From positions 806,001-870,000 of the forward strand of contig CAZZNY010000001.1 in NCBI GenBank assembly GCA_964655935.1: a stretch of DNA of 64,000 nucleotides, read 5' to 3'. Each line of letters opens with the position of its first letter. Within the stretch, counting starts at the first letter, position 1. Position numbers and translations under genes: made by a program. This DNA is from CAZZNY01 sp964655935 (GTDB lineage Bacteria; Patescibacteriota; Gracilibacteria; BD1-5; UBA2023). A model generated the notes under the pieces. The model made no database searches. It was not told where the DNA came from and worked only from the letters and a program-made list of their open reading frames with translations. Positions 1 through 8,773 of the stretch are shown here, in pieces.

Positions 1-1
1 C

Positions 2-136
2 AAGATGATGATCCCCCCTGAAATCTATAAAATACCGACTCCTATATCACTTGGTGTAATAGCTGCCTGTCTTTTTATTTCTGGATATCTTTCTTGGAAA
101 CAAGCAAAAAAACTTACCCTAGAGAAAGAAGTTTAG
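2..136 (+). CDS. C-terminal end of a membrane protein (TerC-like?), cut by window start
   Basis: An open frame enters from the left edge and stops at TAG 134-136. About 44 residues are visible: a short segment with IPTPISLGVIAA, one hydrophobic stretch (roughly residues 17-30), and a basic/acidic tail KKLTLEKEV. The pattern 'IP-x(3)-SLGVI' followed by a final transmembrane helix resembles the C-terminus of TerC/Alx-type integral membrane proteins, but too little is present to be sure. No stop other than TAG is met in frame. Confidence 0.35.
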   Translation, partial: KMMIPPEIYKIPTPISLGVIAACLFISGYLSWKQAKKLTLEKEV

Positions 137-142
137 AAATTT

Positions 143-168
143 TTGACAAAATCACTATTTTCTATAGA
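143..168 (+). promoter_or_regulatory. Possible weak promoter before the Thr-rich leader
   Basis: TTGACA at 143-148 is a perfect -35 box. The nearest -10-like hexamer is TATAGA at 163-168, only 14 bases away, so spacing is poor. It lies just after the stop of the preceding gene and about 40 bases before the leader ORF, which is where a promoter for an attenuated unit would be expected. Confidence 0.25.
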
Positions 169-204
169 CTCTAGATTATCTTACCCAAACAAAACAACCA
201 ACCA

Positions 205-255
205 ATGGTCGCACAACTTGTAACAACAACTACTACCACAACTCCTGCAAGCTAG
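205..255 (+). CDS. Putative threonine leader peptide (7 consecutive Thr codons)
   Basis: A 16-codon ORF, M-V-A-Q-L-V-T(7)-P-A-S, ends at TAG 253-255. Seven successive threonine codons (ACA ACA ACT ACT ACC ACA ACT) are followed 25 bases after the stop by an intrinsic-terminator hairpin (281-304). This is the architecture of amino-acid attenuators such as thrL. The segment ACTCCTGC at 241-248 repeats the 5' arm of the terminator, so it could pair with the 3' arm instead, and GGCGG at 255-259 could pair with CTGCC at 286-290. The next gene is a histidine phosphatase, not an obvious threonine gene, so the regulated target is unclear. No Shine-Dalgarno is visible. Confidence 0.4.
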   Translation: MVAQLVTTTTTTTPAS

Positions 256-280
256 GCGGACTTTTTTCGAATTCAAGAAA

Positions 281-308
281 AACTCCTGCCGAAAATCAGG
301 AGTTTTTT
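281..308 (+). terminator. Intrinsic terminator after the Thr leader
   Basis: Stem AACTCCTG (281-288), loop of 8, stem CAGGAGTT (297-304), then a run of T to 308. It may act as an attenuator, because an alternative 5' arm with the same sequence lies upstream at 241-248. Confidence 0.75.
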
Positions 309-358
309 AATACGATTTATTGGCAATAATCTGAAACTTCAGTTAATTTTTTCCTTCT

Positions 359-994
359 ATGAAACAAGTCTACTTCATCCGACACTGAGAAAGCACGGCG
401 AATATCTGACTCAGAACCTCAGATCATGCCACAGTCATATTGACAGAAAAATGAATACAACAAGCCAAACAAATAGCGGATTTTATAACGAAACAACCCG
501 ATCTCATCATTCATTCGATATTCACGAGAACCCGAGAAACTGCGGAACCACTCATACAGAAATTCCCCGAAGCTCCGATCGAAGAATGGAAAAACAAAGA
601 ATTCTGTTATCTGGATCCGATCCACTACCACGGCACGACAGTGAGTGATCGGCAAATCCCCGCTCGTGCGTACTGGAATCGATGCGATCCATACTATGTC
701 GACTGAGAAGGCGCAGAATCATTTGCTGACTGGGTGGAACGTGTATGAAACACAATACAAGATCTCGAAAAGGCTCCTGGAACATTCATCGTGATGTTCT
801 CACACGAACGAACGATCTGACTCATCAGATTACTGCTAAGTAAAAACTTTCCGAAAGACATCCATCATCTTATGCTCTACTTCCGAGATTTCTGCCTTCC
901 GAATCCAGCAAAAAACGGTGAAATCCTCGAGGCCACCTACGACGAAACCACCTGATGGGAAAATATAAAAAGCGTGTTTGTGCCAGTAGAATAA
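359..994 (+). CDS. Histidine phosphatase (phosphoglycerate-mutase-like)
   Basis: A 211-residue protein beginning MKQVYFIRHGES. This is the RHG signature of the histidine phosphatase superfamily, with the glycine written as TGA (386-388). Later, TRTRETAEPL matches the conserved second arginine segment, and a C-terminal MFSHERTIGLIRLLL carries the second catalytic histidine ('SHE'). Six in-frame TGA codons all sit at plausible glycines (e.g. DGEGAESFADWVERVG). The substrate cannot be told from sequence; family members include cofactor-dependent PGMs and small-molecule phosphatases such as CobC/PhoE. It follows the Thr-leader/terminator unit by about 50 bases. No Shine-Dalgarno precedes the ATG (TTCCTTCT just upstream). 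Confidence 0.8.
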
Positions 995-1056
995 TCCCAT
1001 TATTCGCATACATAACAATCCAGAATCTTTATTTTTATATATTTTCCATAATTATC

Positions 1057-1524
1057 ATGCTTCGACTCAATGTTTTCTTTCCAAAAAAATGAGGAAAATT
1101 TTCATATCTTATACTAATACTACTTATAATAGCTATATATAATGGATCCTCAAAAATCTATACTGCCATTTTATTAAAAACCATAAAATCCTGTACAAAA
1201 TTTGGTAACTATTGTCACACCTACACTTCACCAGAATTGAATTATTATCTTTATACCTGAATATATTCCCTTTTTCTACTTTTCCTGATCTGAGCAACGA
1301 TATACTGGATATATGAATATAAACAATTAAAACAGACTAAAAATACAGAGATATGAGGCGCTACAACGATTATTTCTGAAAAGACAAATAATTCCGAAGT
1401 TCCTGGCGATAAAATTATGACTGAACTCGCAAGTGTAAGCTTATTTAATATATTAATGGGAATTCTAGGTTTCTTTGTAGTACTAATTCTATTCTTCGTT
1501 GCTAAGTTTTATTTTAATTCTTAA
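1057..1524 (+). CDS. Hypothetical membrane protein with three predicted TM segments
   Basis: Reading TGA as Gly gives 155 residues. A first hydrophobic segment (about residues 16-27, ILILLIIAIY) is followed by a short soluble loop with two cysteines (SCTKFGNYC), a second hydrophobic segment (SLFLLFLIGATIYWIY), a polar stretch, and a third C-terminal one (ILMGILGFFVVLILFFVAKF). I do not recognise a family. The two loop cysteines could form a disulphide outside the cytoplasm (inference). It precedes the lipoprotein gene by 10 bases, so the two are probably co-transcribed. Confidence 0.55.
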
Positions 1525-1534
1525 CTTCTCAAGC

Positions 1535-1921
1535 ATGAAAAAACTCACTACCATTCTCCTTCTAATTCCACTATTTCTCACTTCCTGTTCGATAGATTGG
1601 AATGGAGAGAAAGATATGAAGATTGCAGAGTTGGAGAAAAAATTACAAGATGATACTTTTAAGAAAAATCAAGACTGTTTTAACTATCAACCAACCATTG
1701 TCAAAGAGAGAGAAAAATTTTGACAAACACTTAAACAAATTTTTTACAGTCCAATTAAAAAAAGTTGCTTATATGAAATAGAGTACCTTTTAAACAAAAA
1801 GACTTCGCGACGGGTTGTAAATTTATTTACAGGAGAACAAATAATAGATTGTAATGATTGTGATGATGCTGGGAATATATTAAACAAGTGGTATAAAGAT
1901 AGCTTATGAAAATTAAAGTAG
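1535..1921 (+). CDS. Small lipoprotein, unknown function
   Basis: A 128-residue protein with a clear lipoprotein signal: MKKL, a hydrophobic core ILLLIPLFL, then the lipobox LTSC with Cys18 as the lipidation site. A short charged coiled-coil-like segment follows (IAELEKKLQDDTFKK), then a region with several cysteines, including C-N-D-C-D-D near residues 105-110. Two TGA codons are read as Gly. No family recognised. It sits 10 bases downstream of a membrane protein gene and 25 bases before the next gene. Confidence 0.6.
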
Positions 1922-1946
1922 CAATGTTCAATAATCATTTTACATT

Positions 1947-2438
1947 ATGAATAAACTTTTAATAAAAAATTTGATTGATGCGCTTAATAACATGATAAAC
2001 TCTGATGATATATATCTACTTAAGCATTCAATAAATGAAAGATCAATTACTCATAGATATGCTTTCCATTTACAGAAATTCTTTCCAGGCCTCGTGATTG
2101 ATTGTGAATACAATAAAATGTATAAGGAAGGTGATTCCGAAAGCTTAATACCTAAAAAGATTTTTGCTGATCAATACTACAAACAGAACAAGCTTGGTAG
2201 ATCAGTATTCCCTGATGTCATCATACATGAAAGATGAACTGATAATAACTATGTAGTAATTGAGGCAAAGAAATCGGACACAGAAAAAGATGAATGAAAA
2301 GAAAAAGATATTATTAAATTAAAGGCCTACAAAAAAGAACATAAATATAAATATGCATTTTACATCTGTTTTCCAGTAAAAGAATCCCTTGATAACAATA
2401 CAAGTTTTAATGATTGTATTCAAGAAATATATGATTAA
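1947..2438 (+). CDS. PD-(D/E)XK nuclease-like protein
   Basis: 163 residues once two TGA codons are read as Gly. The core motif is FPDVIIHERG followed by NNYVVIEAKKS: an acidic residue in 'PD' and the E-x-K of 'IEAK' on the next strand, the spacing of the PD-(D/E)XK (restriction-endonuclease-like) fold. The 'HERG' glycine is a TGA. This motif set is common in small uncharacterised proteins near mobile or defence loci, but nothing else here points to a restriction system. Its stop lies 34 bases before the thrS start, so the two may be co-transcribed. Confidence 0.5.
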
Positions 2439-2472
2439 ACTATACTTTTTTACCTTTCTAACCCCTATTACT

Positions 2473-4251
2473 ATGTCATACGAACTCTCTACTAAGCGAC
2501 ATTCTCTCGCTCATGTCCTCGCTCAGGCGATCCAAGAACTCTACCCTGATGCGAAGAAAACTATCGGACCTGATATCGATAATGGTTTTTATTTTGATTT
2601 TGATTTCGGAGATAAGATTCCTCTCGAATCAGACCTCAAAGAAATCGAAAAAAAGATGAAAAATATTCTCAAACAAAACCAGAAATTCGAACGATACGAG
2701 ATGACTATCGCGGAAGCGAAAGAAAAAGCAAAAAATATCGAGAAGAATCCTTATAAGCTCGAGATTCTTGAAGACCTCGAAAAAGCTGGAACAGAGACTG
2801 TTTCCTATTATCGAAATGTGACTCAGCAAGGAAAAGAAACATACGAAGATCTCTGTCGTGGGCCTCACGTAGAGAAAATGTCAGAACTCGATGAAAACAG
2901 CTTCAAGCTCGAGAAACTAGCAGGAGCTTACTGGCGTGGAGACGCGAAAAACAAAATGCTTACTCGAATCTATGCAGTCGCTTTCGATACTCGAGAAGAG
3001 CTTGATTCTTACCTAAAAATGATGGAAGAAGCGAAAAAACGAGATCACCGAATCCTCGGGCAAAAACTCAAACTTTTTACACTTTCTCCACTCGTCGGTT
3101 CTGGTTTCCCACTTCTTCAGCCAAATGGTGCCATCATCCGAAGTGAAATCGAAAATTATCTCTGGGAACTTCATCGAGAACGCGGATACCTCCGGGTCTG
3201 GACTCCACACGTCGCAAAAGCAGAACTCTACCATACTTCCGGTCACTCTCAGCACTATCTCGACGATATGTTCTCTGTTAAGGGTGGAAGTTCATGAGAA
3301 GAATTCTATTTGAAACCAATGAATTGTCCTCACCACATGCAGATTTTTGCTGATAATCAGTTCAGCTACCGAGATATGCCAATTCGTTATTTCGAGCCAG
3401 CAACCGTCTATCGAGATGAGAAGTCTGGTCAACTCTCAGGACTTACTCGTGTCCGAGCGATTACTCAAGATGACGGACATCTTTTCTGCCGAATCGGTCA
3501 ACTCAAAGAAGAAATCACAACTATCGTAGATATCATCAAGGAATTCTACACGACTATGGGAATGATGGATGGTTACTGGGTACGACTCTCCCTCCGTGGA
3601 GAAGATAAATCCGTCTACCTCGGAAGCGATGAGGTCTGGGATACTGCCGAATGAGCGCTCCGTGATATCTGCGCTTCACAAGAATTGAATTATAAAGAAG
3701 CCGCAAATGAAGCCGCATTCTACGGACCGAAACTTGATTTTATGTTCAAAGATGCGATTGGTCGAGAATGGCAATGTGCAACCGTACAAGTAGACTTTAA
3801 TCTTCCAAATCGATTCGAACTTTCATTCGTGAATGAACAAGGTGAGATGGAACGACCCGTCGTTATCCACCGAGCTATTTCCGGTTCTCTTGAACGATTT
3901 ATGGGAGTTATGATCGAGAACTTCGGTGGAGCTTTTCCACTCTGGATCTCACCACGACAGATGGTCGTCGTTCCTGTTGCTGAAGTATTTAATGACTACG
4001 GACGAGAAGTTCTCACTATTCTCCGAAAAGCCGGACTCCGAGCTGAGCTCGATGCCAGTACTGATTCTCTCGGAAAGAAAGTCCGAAATGCTGAGCAAGA
4101 CAAACTTAACTACGCACTCGTTATCGGAGAAGCTGAGATGCAATCTCGTTCAGTTGCGGTTCGTAATATCCGAGCAAAAACTCAAGAAGTTATGTCGCTT
4201 GAGCAATTCGTGAAGATGGCGAGCGAAGAAGTAAAAGAAAGAAAGTTATAA
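2473..4251 (+). CDS. thrS: Threonyl-tRNA synthetase lacking the N-terminal TGS domain
   Basis: Charges tRNA-Thr in the cytoplasm. It is 592 residues long. The protein opens directly with the editing/SAD domain (TKRHSLAHVLAQAI, HxxxH zinc/editing motif; CRGPHV further on). The class II catalytic core follows (MKPMNCPHHMQIF, YRDEKSGQLSGLTRVRAIT, then FYGPKLDF and VVIHRAISGSLERFMG) and then the anticodon-binding domain. The N-terminal TGS domain of the usual roughly 640-residue enzyme is absent. Two TGA codons (3295-3297 and 3652-3654) interrupt the standard-code reading; both fit Gly. An in-frame extension upstream exists but overlaps the previous gene and looks non-coding, so the ATG at 2473 (MSYELSTKRHS) is preferred. 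No T-box leader is seen. Confidence 0.95.
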
Positions 4252-4266
4252 TCCCAAGTCAATCAA

Positions 4267-4302
4267 AAAAGAGTGTCGTTCATTTGTTTCGACACTCTTT
4301 TT
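4267..4302 (+). terminator. Terminator of thrS
   Basis: Stem AAAAGAGTGTCG (4267-4278) pairs with CGACACTCTTTT (4290-4301) around an 11-base loop, with a T tract. It lies 15 bases after the thrS stop. Confidence 0.8.
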
Positions 4303-4413
4303 GATATTCCTATGACAATGACTATAATTTGCTTAATTTTGTCACCTTTCTGTTTGAGGTTCGTTTTGAATATTTGAAGATTTTAATTTTTCTTATTACT
4401 TTACTTTTTTATT

Positions 4414-5541
4414 ATGAAACACTCTTTTCGATTTCTTTTATCACTTTCGACATTTCTTGGAATTAGTTTTCTGATGATTCAGCCAACTTTTGCTGACATT
4501 ATCAATGAAGGAGAACATTGGGTAGACATATGTGTTCGCATTAATAATAATTTTCCTAATTCCCAACTCATTGGTTATATCAAGTGAGTGAGTGGACCAA
4601 CTTCATCATACATTATCCAGTCAGACACTTGTCTCACCAAAGGCTACAAATTCAACTACTTTTCAATTATTGGACATCGTTGATCTGATGCTGTTAATTT
4701 AGAAACTGTATCACCAGAATCTGTTTTTTCTGATCCGAAAAATTTCTCTCAGATATATACGTCCGGCATAGAATATGATCTTGCTCTCAATGAAAAAACC
4801 GTACCAGATATAAATCCACTCTCAAAACAGACAATCGAGTATAGTGTCATGGGAATGAATGGAAAAACAGTACTCTACAAATCGAAAGTTACTTCGGAAT
4901 ACAATGACAATACTCCCACCAAAGTAGAAACTTTTCCTGCTCCAAGCGTAAAAGATATATTTGGTTTTACTGATTCAGATGCTGGGAATTATACAAATGC
5001 ACTCCAATATATTGCTCAGAATCATATTGCACAAGGATTTAGCGATGGAACTTTCCGACCAAATCAAACCATCACCCGAGCGGAACTCCTTAAAATCATC
5101 CTTAATAGTAAAAGTATTGCGACTGATTCTACCGCCAAAAACTGCTTTACCGACGTATCAGAACAATGGCAAGTAAACTATGTATGCACCGCTAAAAAAC
5201 TCGGAATTGTCGGTGGATATGATGATGGTACTTTTAAGCCAAATCAAAATATCAGCTTTATTGAGGCACTCAAGATTATCGAGCGAGCTTATGGAACTAC
5301 TATTGCTAATTCAAACCCTTGGTACAAGGCATATGTGGAAGATGCGAGCAAAAAGAATATTATACCTCTCGATATCGTTTATTTCAATCAAACGCTGAAT
5401 CGAGGTCAAATGGCAGATATCATCACTCGATATATGAAATTAAACGATAGTGAATATTCACGAGATGATTATATTAAATACAGTTTTGGCTCTGCTGGAC
5501 TAACTCCCGTTACCTACGATATGCTTACTCTTCACAAATAA
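4414..5541 (+). CDS. Secreted S-layer-homology (SLH) protein
   Basis: A 375-residue exported protein. The N-terminus is a Sec signal peptide (basic MKHSFR, hydrophobic core, likely cleavage after PTFA). A unique region of about 150 residues follows, then three SLH repeats from about residue 178: FTDSDAGNYTNALQYIAQN with GFSDGTFRPNQTITRAE, then CFTDVSEQWQVNYV with GGYDDGTFKPNQNISFIE, then a divergent third (NPWYKAYVEDASKKN). SLH domains bind secondary cell-wall polymers, so this is probably an envelope-anchored surface protein. Two TGA codons fall in the unique region. What the N-terminal region does is unknown. Confidence 0.8.
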
Positions 5542-5544
5542 TCC

Positions 5545-5922
5545 ATGCTTCCTTACGAACCAAAATTTCTCATCATTCTCAGTCTTACTATTTTTATCGA
5601 GACCCTTATTCTCTTTGGAATAGTGAGACTCTTCTGGAAAATCTGAAAAACCAATCTTTCCAATGCGCTTTTGCTCTTTTCTGGATTTTTTGCGACTTTC
5701 TCGACACTTCCATATCTTTGGTTTATTTTCCCATACTTCATACGAAATTCAGATATCTACACGATCGCGAGCGAATCATTCGCGGTTATTGTGGAAACAA
5801 TAATATACTATTTCATTCTCAAAATTGGTTTCAAAAGAGCTTTTTTGCTTTCTTTTATCTGTAATATGATTTCCTTTCTTATTGGAATTGTCTTATTTAA
5901 ATTGGGAATACTAGCATTTTAA
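5545..5922 (+). CDS. Small polytopic membrane protein
   Basis: 125 residues, four hydrophobic segments (about 8-30, 40-60, 72-92 and 98-124) joined by short polar loops. One TGA (GKTNLSNAL). No recognised family. The ATG lies 3 bases after the stop of the SLH gene, so co-transcription is likely. Confidence 0.5.
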
Positions 5923-6017
5923 TTGTTACTAATATATTAAATCGTTAAAATCTGAAATTTGCATTCCTATAAAATTCGATAGAATGTACGGTATTATCCA
6001 TTTACCGGAAAATACAA

Positions 6018-6215
6018 ATGATTCCCATTCCTCAGTACGGACAAGGTTTTGCCGCTTCTTGTGAAAGATCTTCAAGTATAATTGATTATTCCCAAATCGC
6101 TAAGACTATAAATGCTATTGTCAAAGATCCTATTGGTTCTCTTCGAAAAAAAGTTAAGTTCCTATTCTGAGATATCATCCAATCCCCTCAAGATCAAAAA
6201 ACTCCACCCAATTAA
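6018..6215 (+). CDS. Small ORF, uncertain
   Basis: A 65-residue reading (MIPIPQYGQGFAAS...) with one TGA ends at TAA 6213-6215, 25 bases before the lipoprotein start. No signal peptide, membrane segment or known motif. It occupies most of an otherwise empty 318-base gap between 5923 and 6240. Coding is plausible but unproven. Confidence 0.3.
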
Positions 6216-6240
6216 TATACTATTACAAAACTATTGTCCT

Positions 6241-6612
6241 ATGAAAAAATCGATTGCACTTCTCGCTCTTGCGAGCGTCGTGTTAGTTTCTTGTTCTACT
6301 ACTTCTGTTACGCCGACTGAAACTACACCAGTCTCAACTACTCAAACAGAATCTGAAACCATCACACCTACCGTGGCTGCGCTATCATTAGTGGATCTCG
6401 CAAAACACTCAACTCAAACTGACTGTTGGACAGCGGTTCGTGGAGATGTCTATAATATCACTGGAGCATTCGGAAAGCATAAAGGTGGCGACGAGGCACT
6501 TATGAAAATCTGCGGAAAAGACGGAACTGAAATATTTACGAAAAAACATGGCGGACAAGAAAATCCAGAAAAAGTTCTTGCGAGCATGCCAAAAATGGGG
6601 AAATTACAGTAA
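6241..6612 (+). CDS. Lipoprotein with a cytochrome b5-like heme-binding domain
   Basis: 123 residues. A lipobox (LVSC, Cys18) is followed by a Thr/Ser-rich linker (about 20-50) and a cytochrome b5 fold: LVDLAKHSTQTDCWTAVRG, VYNITGAF, then KHKGGDEALMKICGKDGTEIF and KKHGGQENP. The HKGG element corresponds to the HPGG heme-ligand motif of the family, and a second histidine lies in KKHGG. It would be held on the outer face of the cytoplasmic membrane and carry a b-type heme, a possible electron carrier. A ferric-reductase-like membrane gene lies just beyond on the opposite strand. A longer frame exists upstream, but the ATG at 6241 gives the perfect signal. Confidence 0.75.
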   Translation: MKKSIALLALASVVLVSCSTTSVTPTETTPVSTTQTESETITPTVAALSLVDLAKHSTQTDCWTAVRGDVYNITGAFGKHKGGDEALMKICGKDGTEIFTKKHGGQENPEKVLASMPKMGKLQ

Positions 6613-6659
6613 AAATATTTGTCATTCTGGACTCCGATCCAGAATCTTCCTTCAAAAAC

Positions 6660-6694
6660 AAAAACCGGTCTTTACCCAAAAGATCGGTTTTTTA
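6660..6694 (+). terminator. Terminator after the cytochrome b5-like lipoprotein
   Basis: AAAACCG(G)TCT pairs with AGA(T)CGGTTTT around TTACCCAAA, ending in TTTTTT. Stem imperfect by one bulge on each side. Confidence 0.6.
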
Positions 6695-6712
6695 AAAATA
6701 TAATGAAGAAAT

Positions 6713-6752
6713 CATTATCCTGGATTCCCGTCTGCACGGGAACGACAAAACA
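6713..6752. repeat. Dispersed hairpin repeat (TTCCCGTCTGCACGGGAA type)
   Basis: TTCCCGTCTGCACGGGAA followed by CGACAAAA. Near-copies occur at 22171-22200, 25239-25262, 28108-28135 and 63448-63486, always between genes. Each carries a short inverted repeat (TTCCCG/CGGGAA) and a trailing TGACA or CGACA. A REP-like intergenic element. Confidence 0.55.
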
Positions 6753-6763
6753 AAGACTATTTA

Positions 6764-7336
6764 CTAATTTTGTTTCTTCCAGATAACTACTCATCTATTT
6801 GCGAGAATCCAAAGAACCAACCAGAAACTCATAACACTTGCGATAATAATTCTTTTTTCTGGGTCATACATAAAAAAATGAATTGCTCAGGTAATGAGTA
6901 ACATATATGACAATCTTTGAAGTGTTTTCCATTTTTTCCCGAGCAACTTCATACTGTAGATGTTCGAAGTAAGCAAAAGTGGAACACAGACGATAAAACC
7001 AAGAATTCCCCAAGAAATGAAACTCGTAAAATTCCAAAGCTTCGAATCAGTGAAAATAGTAAGAATCGAAGTACCTGTTCCTAAAAAATATCCAACTCAA
7101 TGTGCCAACAACATACTCGCACAAATAATTCCAAGTTCTTTTCGAAGCATTACAATATACCGAAACCAGGTAAATCTAGGAAACACTTGAAAGAGTGGGC
7201 GTGAAATCATAATCACAAGAAGAACTCGCCATCCATTTTCTGCGAAAAATCCTGAAAAACTCGGATCGAAAAAAATCCAAAATGATCCAAGTGAAAACCA
7301 TGGAAGAATTTTTTTAAAAATTTGGAAGTATTTCAT
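6764..7336 (-). CDS. Ferric-reductase-like transmembrane protein
   Basis: 190 residues with about six hydrophobic segments. The core RKELGIICASMLLAHGVGYF, then LWNFTSFISWGILGFIV and GKKWKTLQRLSYMLLITGAIHF, matches the ferric reductase-like transmembrane domain (PF01794; MsrQ/YedZ relatives). There histidines within helices bind b-type heme, and 'W-x-LQRLSY' is a family hallmark. Three TGA codons act as Gly (e.g. LLAHGVGY). It would pass electrons across the membrane. The gene is convergent with the cytochrome b5-like lipoprotein; a functional link is inference. Start chosen at MKYFQIFKK; a slightly longer start at 7345 is possible. Confidence 0.65.
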
Positions 7337-7412
7337 AGAAAACAAAAAGGAGAATAATTTTTATAGATTCTCGTTCGTGGCAGACTCAGAATGACGAGCG
7401 CCTTTCGACCTT

Positions 7413-7440
7413 ATGGACTTTATAGACCTTAAAGACTTTA
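7413..7440. repeat. AAGTCTATAAAGT-type dispersed repeat
   Basis: Short repeated units of the form GACTTTATAGAC/ACTTTATAAAC. Similar runs occur at 14556-14592 and 17880-17922, in each case directly between two genes. Confidence 0.5.
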
Positions 7441-8010
7441 TAAACTTTCAGTTCCATTTCCGACGATCACTTTTGCATGGCGGATTACTCGATCTTGGAT
7501 CTTATATCCTCGTTCGAATTCTGCGATAATAATCCCTTCTTTTCCTGGAGCTTGACTCATAACATCATGAAGATCCGCGTCTACTTCAGATCCTACCGAA
7601 TCAAAAGATTTTACCCCGACGAGTTCGAGTTGTTTTACTGCAAGTGTGTGAATAGATTTCATTCCGGATACCCAAGTATTCTCAGCGATATCTTCAGGAA
7701 TGTTTGCGATAGCACGTTCAAGATTATCAACGATCGGAAGCATTTTTATGATGACATTTCCAGTGATATACCCGCCCATCTCATCCCGTTCTCGATCCAC
7801 TCGAGTGAGAAGATTCCGGTAATCAGCCTGAGATCGCGCAAGTGATTCTTTGAGTTCAGCCAATTCTTTTTGAGCAGCAGAAAAACCAGCATTTACTGCT
7901 TGTTCCGCTTCTTCTACGGCGTTCATTTCTTGTGCCATAGAAGCTTCAATATCTTCAAGATTTGGTGTTGTTGGTTTTTTATCATCCTGATCATCTTGTG
8001 GTGGTGTCAT
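7438..8010 (-). CDS. grpE: GrpE, nucleotide exchange factor of DnaK
   Basis: 190 residues. The order is a disordered acidic N-terminus (TPPQDDQDDKKP), a long coiled coil (about 25-80; AEQAVNAGFSAAQKELAELKESLARSQADY) and the beta-rich head with NLLTRVDRERDEM, IIKMLPIVDNLERAI and VKSFDSVGSEVDADLHDVM. This ends in the family's GYKIQDRVIRHAKVIVGNG. GrpE releases ADP from DnaK and works as a thermosensing dimer in the cytoplasm. No in-frame TGA. It is separated from the upstream gene on the same strand by a strong terminator at 8034-8072. Confidence 0.95.
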   Translation of the reverse strand: MTPPQDDQDDKKPTTPNLEDIEASMAQEMNAVEEAEQAVNAGFSAAQKELAELKESLARSQADYRNLLTRVDRERDEMGGYITGNVIIKMLPIVDNLERAIANIPEDIAENTWVSGMKSIHTLAVKQLELVGVKSFDSVGSEVDADLHDVMSQAPGKEGIIIAEFERGYKIQDRVIRHAKVIVGNGTESL

Positions 8011-8033
8011 AGATTGTATGCTAATTAATTAAA

Positions 8034-8072
8034 AATGTCGTTCCTGAAAATTTTTCTTCCAGGAACGACATT
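8034..8072 (-). terminator. Terminator of the coiled-coil protein gene
   Basis: AATGTCGTTCCTG (8034-8046) pairs with CAGGAACGACATT (8060-8072). The T-rich flank is on the minus-strand side, so it ends the gene at 8110-8619. Confidence 0.75.
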
Positions 8073-8109
8073 GTATAGATTATTTCAAAAAATTCAAGTA
8101 GGCAGTGTA

Positions 8110-8619
8110 TTACTTCTGTTTTTTAAGACTATTTTTAAGTTCTTCAAAAGCCTCTTGTAATCTCTCTTTTGCTTCCTCAAGATAACCTTTCCCTTGTGCA
8201 AGAGCATTATCGATAAGATCTGAGCTTTTTTCTTTTACTTGTTCTACGAGCTCGATTCGTCGATCGTAGAGTTTTTGAATTTCTTGTTCGATTTCTTCTT
8301 TTTTCATTAACCCTTTTTTCTTCAATTCTTCTATCTTTTCTGTGGCATCGTCCTTAAATTCATCTACGTGAGCAAGAAGTTTTTCTTTATATTTTTCGAG
8401 CTTTTTCATATTTTCAGGAGATACGATGACTTCTTTTGCTTCGAAAAATAGATCACGATGAATCTGAATGATATGTTTCCAAAATACTTCGCATTTTTTA
8501 TCAGTCTTGGAAAGTTCTTCCTTAAGACTAGTGGCTGTTTTCTTGTGGAACTTAAGAGCGATGGCAATACCACCGATATAACCAAGAGCCAAAAGAAAAA
8601 GAGATTTTTTCTTGAACAT
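8110..8619 (-). CDS. Membrane-anchored coiled-coil protein
   Basis: 169 residues. One N-terminal hydrophobic helix (SLFLLALGYIGGIAIALKF) is followed by an almost wholly charged, helical body rich in Lys/Glu (e.g. KKLEKYKEKLLAHVDEFKDDATEKIEELKKKG). The shape resembles YtxH-type stress proteins, but there is no sequence signature I can name. No TGA. Start ATG at 8617-8619. Confidence 0.55.
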   Translation of the reverse strand: MFKKKSLFLLALGYIGGIAIALKFHKKTATSLKEELSKTDKKCEVFWKHIIQIHRDLFFEAKEVIVSPENMKKLEKYKEKLLAHVDEFKDDATEKIEELKKKGLMKKEEIEQEIQKLYDRRIELVEQVKEKSSDLIDNALAQGKGYLEEAKERLQEAFEELKNSLKKQK

Positions 8620-8761
8620 AAAAAGGAGAGATTAAAAGTTAATCGTACACAAAAGTTATTCAAGCTTCAGCCTGTTAATTTTATCCTATTTTCCCGTTTT
8701 TGCAAGGCGAGAATTTTGCAATAATAAAAATAGTGTGCTAGCATTAGAAAGATAACCATAA

Positions 8762-8767
8762 TATAAT
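8762..8767 (+). promoter_or_regulatory. TATAAT box immediately before pilT
   Basis: A perfect -10 hexamer ends 6 bases before the pilT ATG (8774). Transcription from it would start at or next to the start codon, implying a leaderless message. No good -35 is visible at 16-18 bases. Confidence 0.4.
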
Positions 8768-8773
8768 TTCTAT

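Noticed and set aside
2389..2472. Extended start of thrS carrying a leader or TGS domain
   Set aside because: It overlaps the end of the upstream gene and encodes a short hydrophobic stretch unlike TGS.
2473..4251. Frameshifted or split thrS, pilT, lysS, proS, pyk, PBP2 and others as pseudogenes
   Set aside because: Each break is an in-frame TGA at a glycine position with the frame kept on both sides. Code 25 explains all of them without mutations.
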